Below, in pieces: positions 7,278 to 13,901 of a stretch of 14,887 nucleotides of DNA. Position 1 is the first letter of the stretch. Every line of letters begins with the position of its first letter. The position numbers and the translations under genes are program-made. Source of the DNA: Anaerolineales bacterium. Lineage in GTDB: Bacteria; Chloroflexota; Anaerolineae; 4572-78; J111. The notes below the pieces were generated by a model. It saw only the letters and a program-made list of their open reading frames with translations, was not told where the DNA came from and did no database searches. The stretch lies in NCBI GenBank assembly GCA_012032575.1, contig JAAUSP010000130.1:1-14887 (forward strand), in the 5' to 3' direction.

Positions 7278-7305
7278 TTGACATGGTGCGGCAAATTGCT
7301 ATATA
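7278..7305 (+). promoter_or_regulatory. Orphan sigma70-like promoter
   Basis: TTGACA (7278-7283), a 16-base spacer, and TATATA (7300-7305), directly after the terminator. No plus-strand gene follows before the convergent gene that ends at 7469. A small hairpin GGTAA/TTACC (7309-7322) lies at the predicted 5' end of any transcript. It could drive a short RNA or antisense transcript, or be chance. I recognise nothing else in 7306-7468 except two imperfect copies of a GAGG(C/T)CAT-type word near 7400-7435. Confidence 0.35.
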
Positions 7306-7468
7306 GGTGGTAAACTCTTACCAAAAACCTACTTACGAAAAAAGAGGGTGTCTTCCCAACGAACGGGAGGTTTGGCCGAGGAAAAGGTCCCAGGTGGAGG
7401 CTTTGAGGCCATAATATTCATAAGGTTTTGAGGTCATTCCGCTGGCACTTACAACTATAAAGAGCGAT

Positions 7469-9109
7469 TTAACAACTTACTGTCCTAGTTACAACGCCTG
7501 ACGAGAAGGTAATTAATTTGGAATCCGCACCACAAACTGTACTGACACTCACCATGTAGATGCCCGGTGTAAAACTACCACAGAATACCTTAAGACCAGG
7601 AGTGATATTACTACAAATTATATCACCTTGAGGTGTATTATGTACTTTGTAAGATGACACAATACCAAGGGTAAGATTTTGAATAAAGAGATTGGTTGGA
7701 GCAGGCTTGAGAATGAAAGGGAGATAGACGGTGGTAGATCCAGACAAATAGTTGTGGATAAAGACATCGTTTTTACCGTTTGTGTCACCTGAGACCAAGC
7801 TACTGGAAGAAGAGACAAAGGCCACATAATGTCCATTGGCTGAGATAGATGTGCTAGTTAAAACCGTGTTTCCGTTCACCTGTGTTCCATTAGAGGTAAC
7901 TGAGACACGGGTGGTCTTACCCGTCTGCAAATCGTGAACAAAAATATCTATGTTGCCATTAGTATCGCCGCTAACCAGGTTACTAGCTGTAGAAGAGAAT
8001 GATATATAGCGCCCATCAGTAGAGATGGATGGAAAGTTAGACGTGCCATTTCCCTGTACCCCGCCAGAAGAAATCGAGACACGCCTGGTTTGGTTTGTCT
8101 TTAGATTACGGATAAAAACATCAGCGCTATTATTTGTATCGCTACTTACCAGGTTGGTACCTTGAGAGACAAATGCTACACAGCATCCATCGGCGGAGAT
8201 GGATGGAAAGGAGGAGAAGTCGTTCCCCTGGGTACTATTTGAGGCAACCGAAACGAGACTGGTCTGGCCTGTCTGTCGATCACGGACAAACACATCTGCC
8301 ACTGCGCCATTTGTATCGTTATTGACCAAGTCGCTGGCGTCAGAGGCAAATACCACATAACGTCCGTCGGCAGAAATGGATGGTGTATAAGAAGGAGCAT
8401 TACCTGACGTCCCATTAGAGGTAATTGAAATGAGGCTTGTCTGACCTGTCTGCCAGTCACGGACAAATATATCCTCCACGCCATTGGTGTCGCCGCTGAC
8501 CAGGTTACTGGCATAAGATTCGAACGCTATACAACAGCCGTCAGAAGAGATAGCCGGAGCGAAGGAGTTACCAGTCCCTTGTGTGTTATTGGAGGCAATC
8601 GAAACGAGGCTGGTTTGGTTTGTCTGTCGGTCACGGATGAACACATCCTCCATGCCATTGGTATCACCACTAACCAAGTTACTAGCATCAGAGGCAAATG
8701 TCACATAACGTCCGTCGGTGGAGATAGACGGAGCGTAGGAGAAATCATTCCCTGACGTACCACTGGAGGTCACCGAAATGAGACCGATTTGGCCTGTCTG
8801 TCGGTTATGAATAAATACATCGGCCGCCATGCCATTGGTGTCGCCGCTGACCAGGTTACTGGCAGTAGACTCAAAGGTTATATATTGCCCATTGGCAGAG
8901 ATGAACGGATCGTACGAAGGGTTGTTTCCTTGCGTCCCATTAGAAGTAACCGAAACTCGAAAGGTAGACCCACTTTGGCTTTGTATAGAATCAGGATGGG
9001 ATTCACCAACACTATCAGGCAATGATGTAAAATCATTGGCGATTGTCTTACTGCCCCATAAGGCAAAGATAATAGGTAAGGCATATAAGATAAAATTCAA
9101 ATACTTCAT
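7469..9109 (-). CDS. Secreted seven-bladed beta-propeller protein (TolB/WD40-like repeats)
   Basis: 546 residues from the ATG at 9109, which has a GGGGG ribosome site six bases upstream. A signal peptide fills about residues 1-25 (MKYLNFILYALPIIFALWGS). Residues about 49-458 hold seven repeats of about 58 residues with consensus SV.SNGTQGN..S..PSIS, then DGRYV.FAS.ASNLVSGDTN, then G..DVF.RDRQTGQT. Seven copies fit a closed seven-bladed propeller. Each repeat has a D-T-N-G...D stretch that could bind calcium. Blades 2-3 and 4-5 look like a duplicated two-blade unit. After the propeller comes VYLPFILK, a phrase common in Chloroflexota surface proteins, and then an 80-residue tail with four spaced cysteines. 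It starts 23 bases after the kinase-receptor gene, so it is probably the last gene of that operon. No catalytic residues are recognised; binding or adhesion is likely. Confidence 0.85.
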   Translation of the reverse strand: MKYLNFILYALPIIFALWGSKTIANDFTSLPDSVGESHPDSIQSQSGSTFRVSVTSNGTQGNNPSYDPFISANGQYITFESTASNLVSGDTNGMAADVFIHNRQTGQIGLISVTSSGTSGNDFSYAPSISTDGRYVTFASDASNLVSGDTNGMEDVFIRDRQTNQTSLVSIASNNTQGTGNSFAPAISSDGCCIAFESYASNLVSGDTNGVEDIFVRDWQTGQTSLISITSNGTSGNAPSYTPSISADGRYVVFASDASDLVNNDTNGAVADVFVRDRQTGQTSLVSVASNSTQGNDFSSFPSISADGCCVAFVSQGTNLVSSDTNNSADVFIRNLKTNQTRRVSISSGGVQGNGTSNFPSISTDGRYISFSSTASNLVSGDTNGNIDIFVHDLQTGKTTRVSVTSNGTQVNGNTVLTSTSISANGHYVAFVSSSSSLVSGDTNGKNDVFIHNYLSGSTTVYLPFILKPAPTNLFIQNLTLGIVSSYKVHNTPQGDIICSNITPGLKVFCGSFTPGIYMVSVSTVCGADSKLITFSSGVVTRTVSC

Positions 9110-9132
9110 TACTTTCCCCCCTTCTGTATATC

Positions 9133-10206
9133 TCAAAAACTGGGGCCATCCCGGCCACCTTCACCACCATCACCATCACCACCGCCACCACCTAAGCCCA
9201 AACGCAGGCGTCCGGGAGGGGCCTGTATCCCCAGGTCTTTATAGTCGGGGCTAATCTGAACCAGGACCACGGTCCATAGATATTCGCCGCCGCGGCCTCG
9301 AACTCCGGCGGCATCGGTAATGTTGAGGGTTAGGCGGTAGGTATTGTTGTCTATCGCAACGATGTAACCATTCTTATTGTCTTCAACCGCATTGTGAGCG
9401 CCAGCCGGGGGTTCACCCTCGCGCCAAACCCGTACCTCAAAGCCCTGATCTGCCGCCAGGGGACCATCCCAGCGCCAGTCAAATTCGGTGGACCCGGTAC
9501 TGGTGTCGTCAATTGTCGGCTTGAGCAAAACGAACTGCCCGGTTGGTAGCTCAGGGGCGGGGGCCGCCGTCGGCCCAAATGAGGCTTCGGAGGTAGGGGA
9601 CACGGCTGGGGTTGGCGTGGCTGTGGCTTTTGGAGTATTGGGTGTGGGTGTGGAAGGAACGGAGGTAGCTGTAGGTTGGCTGGTAGAGGTCGGAGGGGCG
9701 GGTGTAAAGGTGGCAATTGAGGTAGGTGTTTCCGAAAGAACAGGCGGCGCTGTTCCCGTAGGCGTAGGTGGGGCCAGGGCAATAGGTACGTTTTGAGCTT
9801 CAGCAGCTTCCGAAAAGTCAGAGCCAGATTTTATCCAGCCCACCCCGGCAGCAGCCAGGCTGGTCTTAATTTGCCACCATTGGCCTGTTTCATCCCGGCT
9901 AATAATTTCGGCCATTGCCTGTTCGGGCAAGTAGCCTAATAAATCATATTCACTGCCAGGTCCGCTTCTTATCTCCAGATTTGTTTGGGCTTTGGCCAGG
10001 GGAGGCCCCAACCGAATAGGAGTGGGCGTGTTTGCAGAGGGAAGGGAAGTACTGGTTTCGAGAATAACGATGGGCGCACCGGGTGGATTCGGCGTTTTGC
10101 TTTGGAGCGTGGGCTTAATCACAAATCCGTCATTATCGCCGCTCCGAAATAACCATAAGATCACAACTACGCCTAAGATAACAAGAGTCACTCCCCCCGC
10201 CGGCAA
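9133..10206 (-). CDS. Membrane anchor, SH3b and C-terminal outer domain of the Ser/Thr kinase (frameshifted fragment)
   Basis: Numbering is from the TTG at 10206, which is probably not a true start. Residues 4-20 are a membrane segment (GGVTLVILGVVVILWLF). Residues 72-127 are an SH3b domain (TNLEIRSGPGSEYDLLGYLP, then GQWWQI and GVGWIKS). Residues 144-220 are a Thr/Pro/Ser-rich linker. Residues about 223-320 look like a beta-sandwich domain (FVLLKPTIDD, FDWRWDG, YRLTLNI, YLWTVVLVQI). The last 20 residues are Gly/Asp-rich. The frame overlaps the kinase frame by 74 bases. Removing one G from the minus-strand G6 tract (10193-10198) joins the two into one protein of about 671 residues: kinase inside, one membrane pass, then SH3b outside. 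That kinase-TM-SH3b order is familiar in Chloroflexota. The SH3b domain probably senses cell-wall or other outer ligands. Confidence 0.75.
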   Translation of the reverse strand: MPAGGVTLVILGVVVILWLFRSGDNDGFVIKPTLQSKTPNPPGAPIVILETSTSLPSANTPTPIRLGPPLAKAQTNLEIRSGPGSEYDLLGYLPEQAMAEIISRDETGQWWQIKTSLAAAGVGWIKSGSDFSEAAEAQNVPIALAPPTPTGTAPPVLSETPTSIATFTPAPPTSTSQPTATSVPSTPTPNTPKATATPTPAVSPTSEASFGPTAAPAPELPTGQFVLLKPTIDDTSTGSTEFDWRWDGPLAADQGFEVRVWREGEPPAGAHNAVEDNKNGYIVAIDNNTYRLTLNITDAAGVRGRGGEYLWTVVLVQISPDYKDLGIQAPPGRLRLGLGGGGGDGDGGEGGRDGPSF

Positions 10207-11149
10207 TCAGGCCCCAATTCTTGCCCGACGCAGCCCCCTTGATTGAAGACAGTCTTGACCCCCTAATCAGCGTAACTTCTTCTCCGGGGCGACCCGATCC
10301 GTTAAAATTTTCTTGATAGTTAGGGTCACTTTGGGCATTTTTGAGTGCCTCAGCAAAGTCCATCGCATTGCCATAGCGATCATCCGGCTTGGTGGCCAGG
10401 GCGCGGAGGGTGACATGCTCAAAACTTTGTGAGATATTGGGCTTAATTTGACGAGGCGGCGGTACAGGTTCTGTTCTACGCCTGACCAGGATACCAATCG
10501 GGGTAGGGGCATCATGGGGGATAGTGCCAGTAAGGATTCTATAAAGAATGATACCCAGGGCATAAATATCAGTTCGATAATCTACGTTGATTCCTTCGGC
10601 CTGCTCAGGGGACATATAAGCCGGCGTGCCGAGGCTGAAGCCGGTGTTGGTCAAATGAGTGGCCGTTTCAGTCATTTTGACCACACCGAAATCGCTCAAC
10701 AAAGCCCATTTGCCGTCAATCAAAATGTTGCTTGGCTTGACATCACGGTGAACGATGCCTTGTTCATGGGCGTAGTTGAGCGCGTCAGCAACTTGCATAA
10801 TGTAATTAATCAACCGGTCCAGGGAGGCTCCTTCTGTTATTAAATGACCCAAGGTTTTGGAGTTCTCTACATAGCGCATGACAATGTAATTGTAATTGTC
10901 CTGTAGACCAAAATCATACACTTGCAGAATGTTGGGGTGATGCAGCCGAGCCACAGAATAAGCTTCACGCTGGAAGCGCTCGGTAAAGCCTGCTTTTTCG
11001 GCGACTGCCGGGGATAAAATCTTGACGGCCACAAAGCGATTCAGGCTGGGCTGGAAAGCTTTGAAAACATGCGCCATACCCCCCTCGCCTATTTTCTCTT
11101 TGATCTCGTACTGGCCTAATGTTTTGCCGATAAGATCTTCCATCGCCAT
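10133..11149 (-). CDS. Ser/Thr protein kinase (PknB/Hanks type), N-terminal part of a membrane receptor kinase
   Basis: Residues about 14-275 are a complete Hanks-type kinase domain: glycine loop IGEGGMAHVF (20-29), AVK with Lys43, Glu62 in the C helix, HRDVKPSN (134-141), DFG (153-155) and GTPAYMSPEQ (174-183). All catalytic residues are present. After about residue 275 comes a juxtamembrane stretch, and the frame loses sense after LIAGG (315-319), where a G6 run puts it out of frame with the membrane segment. The last 20 or so residues to the stop at 10133 are therefore probably not real. The ATG at 11149 has a good GAGGAG site six bases upstream. A promoter-like site lies about 240 bases upstream. 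It heads an operon with the SH3b part and the propeller gene and may phosphorylate regulators or products of the neighbouring WXG100 cluster, which is only inference from position. Confidence 0.9.
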   Translation of the reverse strand: MAMEDLIGKTLGQYEIKEKIGEGGMAHVFKAFQPSLNRFVAVKILSPAVAEKAGFTERFQREAYSVARLHHPNILQVYDFGLQDNYNYIVMRYVENSKTLGHLITEGASLDRLINYIMQVADALNYAHEQGIVHRDVKPSNILIDGKWALLSDFGVVKMTETATHLTNTGFSLGTPAYMSPEQAEGINVDYRTDIYALGIILYRILTGTIPHDAPTPIGILVRRRTEPVPPPRQIKPNISQSFEHVTLRALATKPDDRYGNAMDFAEALKNAQSDPNYQENFNGSGRPGEEVTLIRGSRLSSIKGAASGKNWGLIAGGGSDSCYLRRSCDLMVISERR

Positions 11150-11473
11150 ACAACACTCCTCGAGAATTCCAATAGGGAGTATGCCCTGCCGGCCCTTGAC
11201 CCAAAGATTTTTTGCATCAAATCAAACCGACATATTGGCTCGCATTATGTGGATGTGAACATCGGGTTAGTTGATGCTAAAAATGCTGTAAACTCAAGAT
11301 GAGGTAATCTATGTGGCAGCTAAATGGTGGAGTAGTCCGATCAGGATTTGAGCTTAGCTAACTTGCAGCACCTTCATTTTAGCAGTAGATTATAAAAGTT
11401 TCTATGAATTTCACAAGATTTGAGGCTAATTTTAAGGTTTGTTTAGGAGCCAATCTACAACTGGTAAGCCCAT
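11150..11473. other. Intergenic leader region upstream of the kinase gene
   Basis: 324 AT-rich bases between the small membrane-protein gene and the kinase gene, both on the minus strand. They hold the minus-strand promoter-like site at 11389-11416 and the kinase ribosome site just before 11149. No terminator with a T tract, RNA gene or convincing reading frame is visible. Confidence 0.6.
11389..11416 (-). promoter_or_regulatory. Sigma70-like promoter for the kinase operon
   Basis: On the minus strand, TTGTGA (11411-11416), a 16-base spacer and a perfect TATAAT (11389-11394). A start near 11382 would give a leader of about 230 bases before the kinase ATG. Confidence 0.5.
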
Positions 11474-11791
11474 TTACGGCCAAATAAGAGCGTAAGCTAT
11501 AAATAACAAACATACATCTATAAGAGGTATTGGAATAACCAAAATTGCCGCCCGGTAGTGATTTTTACGATACAATACGAAACCTGCCACCAGGCAACCA
11601 ATGACAAGCAGGGGATAAGCGCAGATAGTTAAATAGGCAAATGGTGTATCAAGTGGCGTGAAGCTTAGAACTAGCAGACCGGCCAAAACAACCCAGGGGA
11701 TGAGGAGCAAACCATAGAGAACCGCCGCAATGATAAGAATGGGCAAACCGATACGTTTAGAGCTGATATCGCGAGGGGAATTATTCTGCAT
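11474..11791 (-). CDS. Small three-helix membrane protein
   Basis: From the ATG at 11791 the product has 105 residues. A short polar N-terminus (MQNNSPRDISSKR) precedes three strongly hydrophobic segments at about 15-43, 52-74 and 81-103. A longer frame from TTG at 11851 exists, but the ATG at 11791 overlaps by 11 bases the stop of the repaired EspG-like B gene (TAA at 11781-11783), a classic coupled arrangement, so it is the better start. No family is recognised. Its place as the last gene of the WXG100 cluster makes a membrane role there possible, for example in export or as an immunity-like protein, but nothing in the sequence proves it. Confidence 0.65.
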   Translation of the reverse strand: MQNNSPRDISSKRIGLPILIIAAVLYGLLLIPWVVLAGLLVLSFTPLDTPFAYLTICAYPLLVIGCLVAGFVLYRKNHYRAAILVIPIPLIDVCLLFIAYALIWP

Positions 11792-11951
11792 AAGCGCCGT
11801 GCAGATACTCTGTGAGATATTGGGCAAACAATTGAGGTTGAAGCGTCTCAACTATTATCGGCGTATGGTCAACATTGTCCATCCGCAGGAGCCAACTGGA
11901 TGCTTCGCTCTGGATCACACTTAGACTTTGCGTTACTACCATCGGATCATT
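11781..11951 (-). CDS. C-terminal end of EspG-like protein B, in a shifted frame
   Basis: 56 codons, open from 11951 to TAA at 11781-11783, encode NDPMVVTQSLSVIQSEASSW, then LLRMDNVDHTPIIVETLQPQ and LFAQYLTEYLHGAYAE. This matches in pattern the end of paralogue A (GQQTWLAIAGAESGVPLRIK, then TTSGAEIRTLLAEWV). Adding one A to the minus-strand A4 run (11950-11953) joins it to the upstream frame after Lys209, giving a 265-residue protein. Confidence 0.7.
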   Translation of the reverse strand, partial: NDPMVVTQSLSVIQSEASSWLLRMDNVDHTPIIVETLQPQLFAQYLTEYLHGAYAE

Positions 11952-12577
11952 TTACGCTGGAATATAACAATTGTCCCGGTAAAAAAAGGTGTCTGTAAAG
12001 CAGTAACAAGTGATTCGGCTATTTTCTTATCCATACCGCGCTTTTGTAATTCTGCCGCTGCCGTTTCTGTTTGCCCGGCCTTAACCAAATCTTTGATCTG
12101 GATGAAGACTTGTTTGTTAAGCGAGATTTGCATGCCAACCCCAGCGGCATTCTCCTCCATTGCTCGTACAGCAAGCTGGATCCGTTTAACAGTGGTATCA
12201 ATATCTGGCACAGCGACAAGTTGGTACTGATTGGTTGTGGTTCGCATTTGCTCAACAATGACCGGCCCGGCCAGATAATGGGTAATTAACTGATAGAAGC
12301 CCTCAACTTCCTGCAACGTTGTCATAATGGCTATTTTGGGATCAGCCATGACCGCTATTAAGTAAACAAGCGCTTCATTGAATCGAACTTTGCCAGACTC
12401 GTCATTTATTAACCAGCCATGCGCAACCAATTGCTCCAGGCCTTGTTTTAACAAGGCTTCATTTTCTGCTTCATCTTTTGGAAACAGTTGACTGTTATCT
12501 ACCCCAATCACTGAACGGGCGCTCATTGTTTGCAAAAGATAGGATAATTCGGGCGGTTCTAAATAGAGTTTACTCAT
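11936..12577 (-). CDS. EspG-like protein B (candidate type VII secretion chaperone), N-terminal 209 residues
   Basis: The intact frame has 213 residues, but the last four (MIRW) follow a frame break; the true protein continues at 11781-11951 to 265 residues. It resembles the 267-residue protein at 13902-14705 along its length: LEPPELSYLLQTMSARSVIG against LSREELLFVLNSLQADFIPG at the start, FNEALVYLIAVMADPKIAI against LHTALLTMVGVCVYSQNVLF, and MQISLNKQVFIQIKDLVKAG against LEFSVPAEIFAQARQLAGAG. The order (helical start, 'GWL...G.V.FN..L..LI.VMADP', later beta strands and a C-terminal helix) recalls EspG, the chaperone of WXG/PE-PPE substrates in mycobacterial ESX systems. That assignment rests on pattern and on the WXG100 gene next door. 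No signal peptide or membrane segment is seen, so it is probably cytosolic. A possible AGGAG site is rather far (about 14 bases) from the ATG. Confidence 0.6.
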   Translation of the reverse strand: MSKLYLEPPELSYLLQTMSARSVIGVDNSQLFPKDEAENEALLKQGLEQLVAHGWLINDESGKVRFNEALVYLIAVMADPKIAIMTTLQEVEGFYQLITHYLAGPVIVEQMRTTTNQYQLVAVPDIDTTVKRIQLAVRAMEENAAGVGMQISLNKQVFIQIKDLVKAGQTETAAAELQKRGMDKKIAESLVTALQTPFFTGTIVIFQRKMIRW

Positions 12578-12617
12578 AAGATAAAAAATTTCTCCTGCTA
12601 CACAAAGGACATATCAG

Positions 12618-12698
12618 CTAAACATATCTCCATGCGTAGCCCATTTCATGGGCAATAAAGGTGTTGCGTCGTTCAAACTGAAACCTAAAAGATGACAT
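12618..12698 (-). CDS. Possible 26-residue microprotein
   Basis: The ATG at 12698 lies inside the last codons of the WXG100 gene, and the frame runs to TAG at 12618-12620. It encodes MSSFRFQFERRNTFIAHEM followed by GYAWRYV. A near-perfect Shine-Dalgarno (AAGGAGG, 12705-12711) stands six bases upstream, although the same bases also encode Lys-Glu-Val of the WXG100 protein. Alternatively the codons could be a C-terminal extension of the WXG100 protein, if the T4 run at 12687-12690 has one base too many. HEMGY resembles a broken HExxH zinc motif, but that is weak in so short a peptide. It fills most of the gap between the WXG100 and EspG-like B genes. Confidence 0.3.
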   Translation of the reverse strand: MSSFRFQFERRNTFIAHEMGYAWRYV

Positions 12699-13818
12699 CA
12701 AACACCTCCTTAACATCCTCATACGCATCTCCCACAAAATCGCCTATTTTATCGCCAATATCTCTGGCTGTTTCTATGCCGGCTTCGGTTGTGTTGATCA
12801 CAAAATCCCCCACCTCTAAAGCAATATCAGTGACCACCCCCGGATAGAGTTTCTCTGTCCAGTACCGTACCCCCGACTGTTGCCCGACGAGCGGATTGCT
12901 GGGGTCACGTTGTCCTTCTTGGCCTAGATAATTATAACCAGGCCCGATGTTGTGGTAGTTATACAGATAGCCGGCGGCATCGTGGAAGATACCATGATAC
13001 CCCAAGGCGCTATCATCGCTAGGATTTACCGCAAAATTACCTGGACCAACCATCCCCCCAGTTGGATTCAACAATGCGCCAAATACCGGATCTATTCCAA
13101 AAGCATCGCCCACAACCTTGCCATAGCGAAGTTGTGCGGTCGAACCCATAAAATCGCCATGAAAAGTCTCGTTGAGAGATGTCGGCGCTTCTTCCCCCTT
13201 TTGTCTGGCAATGGCAAGGGCTTGTTCATGTAGCTTAAGGTATTTTTGATATTGGGACCTGATGATGGCCGGGGGTACACCACGAATAACGGCAATTTCA
13301 TTTAAAACACGGTCTAACTCAGCCCCGGTTGGATTTTTGAACAGTACTTTCATGGCGCTATTTAGCCGGGCGGTATCCTCGCCCTGAATCTTAATACCCA
13401 CAAAAGAACCCATATATTGGTTACTGAAAAGTGAGCTTACTTCTCGAACAATATATGGGTTAGCCGGGTCTATGGCGGCGGCGTTTGTCCTACGGGCCTC
13501 CCGATTTTCGCTGGCTCCATTGCGGAATGGGGTAGCCGCCTCTTCTTCGGCCTGTTGGATAATAAAAATTATCTCCCGAGTTACCCGTTGACTCTGTTCC
13601 AATGCAGTCGTTAGCCGATTCATAGCCGGCAGAATCTCATCGTCCATTTTTCTAAAAAAGGCTTCACTGCCTTTTCCAATCCAATCGCCACGTCTGAGCT
13701 TATCTACGGCCTGTTGAATTCGGGCGTTGATTTCGGCATTGTTGTCGGCCCACTGCCCAAAGCAACTGGCGATGCTTTCTAACTCCTCATACTTGGCCTG
13801 GATAATATCTGCGCCCAT
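12685..13818 (-). CDS. WXG100-domain fusion protein, candidate type VII-secreted effector
   Basis: 377 residues from the ATG at 13818, with AAGGA about nine bases upstream; a GTG two codons earlier is the other option. Residues about 1-95 form a WXG100 helical hairpin: an amphipathic helix (YEELESIASCFGQWADNNAE), the turn GDWIGKGSEAFF with W46-x-G48, then a long second helix. Residues about 105-210 are a helical linker. Residues about 250-300 hold the most distinctive block: GGMVGPGNFAVNPSDDSALG, then YHGIFHDAAGYLYNYHNIGP and GYNYLG. Its H279-D280 and following GY/NY recall the HD..GY..NY of bacterial phospholipase A2, a weak hint only. The end is an amphipathic acidic helix. A short WXG100 head with a long C-terminal domain is the usual build of secreted T7SS toxins and effectors. 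EspG-like genes flank it on both sides. Confidence 0.78.
   Translation of the reverse strand: MGADIIQAKYEELESIASCFGQWADNNAEINARIQQAVDKLRRGDWIGKGSEAFFRKMDDEILPAMNRLTTALEQSQRVTREIIFIIQQAEEEAATPFRNGASENREARRTNAAAIDPANPYIVREVSSLFSNQYMGSFVGIKIQGEDTARLNSAMKVLFKNPTGAELDRVLNEIAVIRGVPPAIIRSQYQKYLKLHEQALAIARQKGEEAPTSLNETFHGDFMGSTAQLRYGKVVGDAFGIDPVFGALLNPTGGMVGPGNFAVNPSDDSALGYHGIFHDAAGYLYNYHNIGPGYNYLGQEGQRDPSNPLVGQQSGVRYWTEKLYPGVVTDIALEVGDFVINTTEAGIETARDIGDKIGDFVGDAYEDVKEVFDVIF
12705..12711 (-). promoter_or_regulatory. Consensus Shine-Dalgarno before the 26-codon frame
   Basis: Minus strand AAGGAGG, six bases before ATG 12698, inside the 3' end of the WXG100 gene. It may serve reinitiation after that gene or be a coincidence of the Lys-Glu codons. 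Confidence 0.35.
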
Positions 13819-13854
13819 AGACACATATCCTTTTCAACGATGTCCTACAGATAA

Positions 13855-13890
13855 CAGGAGACCCCAAGGGTTTGTCCTTGGGGTCTCCTG
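13855..13890 (-). terminator. Strong hairpin between EspG-like A and WXG100 genes (terminator or processing/attenuation site)
   Basis: A perfect 15-bp stem, CAGGAGACCCCAAGG (13855-13869) and CCTTGGGGTCTCCTG (13876-13890), with a 6-base loop. On the minus strand only TTATCT follows, so the T tract is poor and read-through is likely. A second perfect palindrome, GAAAGCCGGCTTTC (13890-13903), touches the stop codon of the upstream gene. The pair could lower or separate expression of the WXG100 gene relative to EspG-like A. Confidence 0.65.
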
Positions 13891-13901
13891 AAAGCCGGCT
13901 T

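Noticed and set aside
7340..7375. Possible minus-strand terminator for the propeller gene (CTCCC...GGGAAG then CTCTTTTTT)
   Set aside because: The stem is only four to five base pairs and the T run is too far from it to be convincing.
7469..9109. Regular near-repeats about 175 bases apart, resembling a repeat array
   Set aside because: They encode the blades of one continuous protein with a signal peptide. Spacing is too long and copies too diverged for CRISPR.
8829..9254. Plus-strand frame with a run of histidines near 9160-9190
   Set aside because: The His run is the complement of the Gly/Asp-rich tail of the SH3b protein; the frame crosses two real minus-strand genes.
5758..11953. Programmed ribosomal frameshifting as a common cause of the split genes
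   Set aside because: No shared slippery heptamer or downstream pseudoknot-like structure, and the shifts go in both directions; indel errors explain them more simply.
12618..12698. HEMGY as a zinc-protease (HExxH) active site
   Set aside because: The second histidine is a tyrosine and the peptide is far too short for a protease fold.
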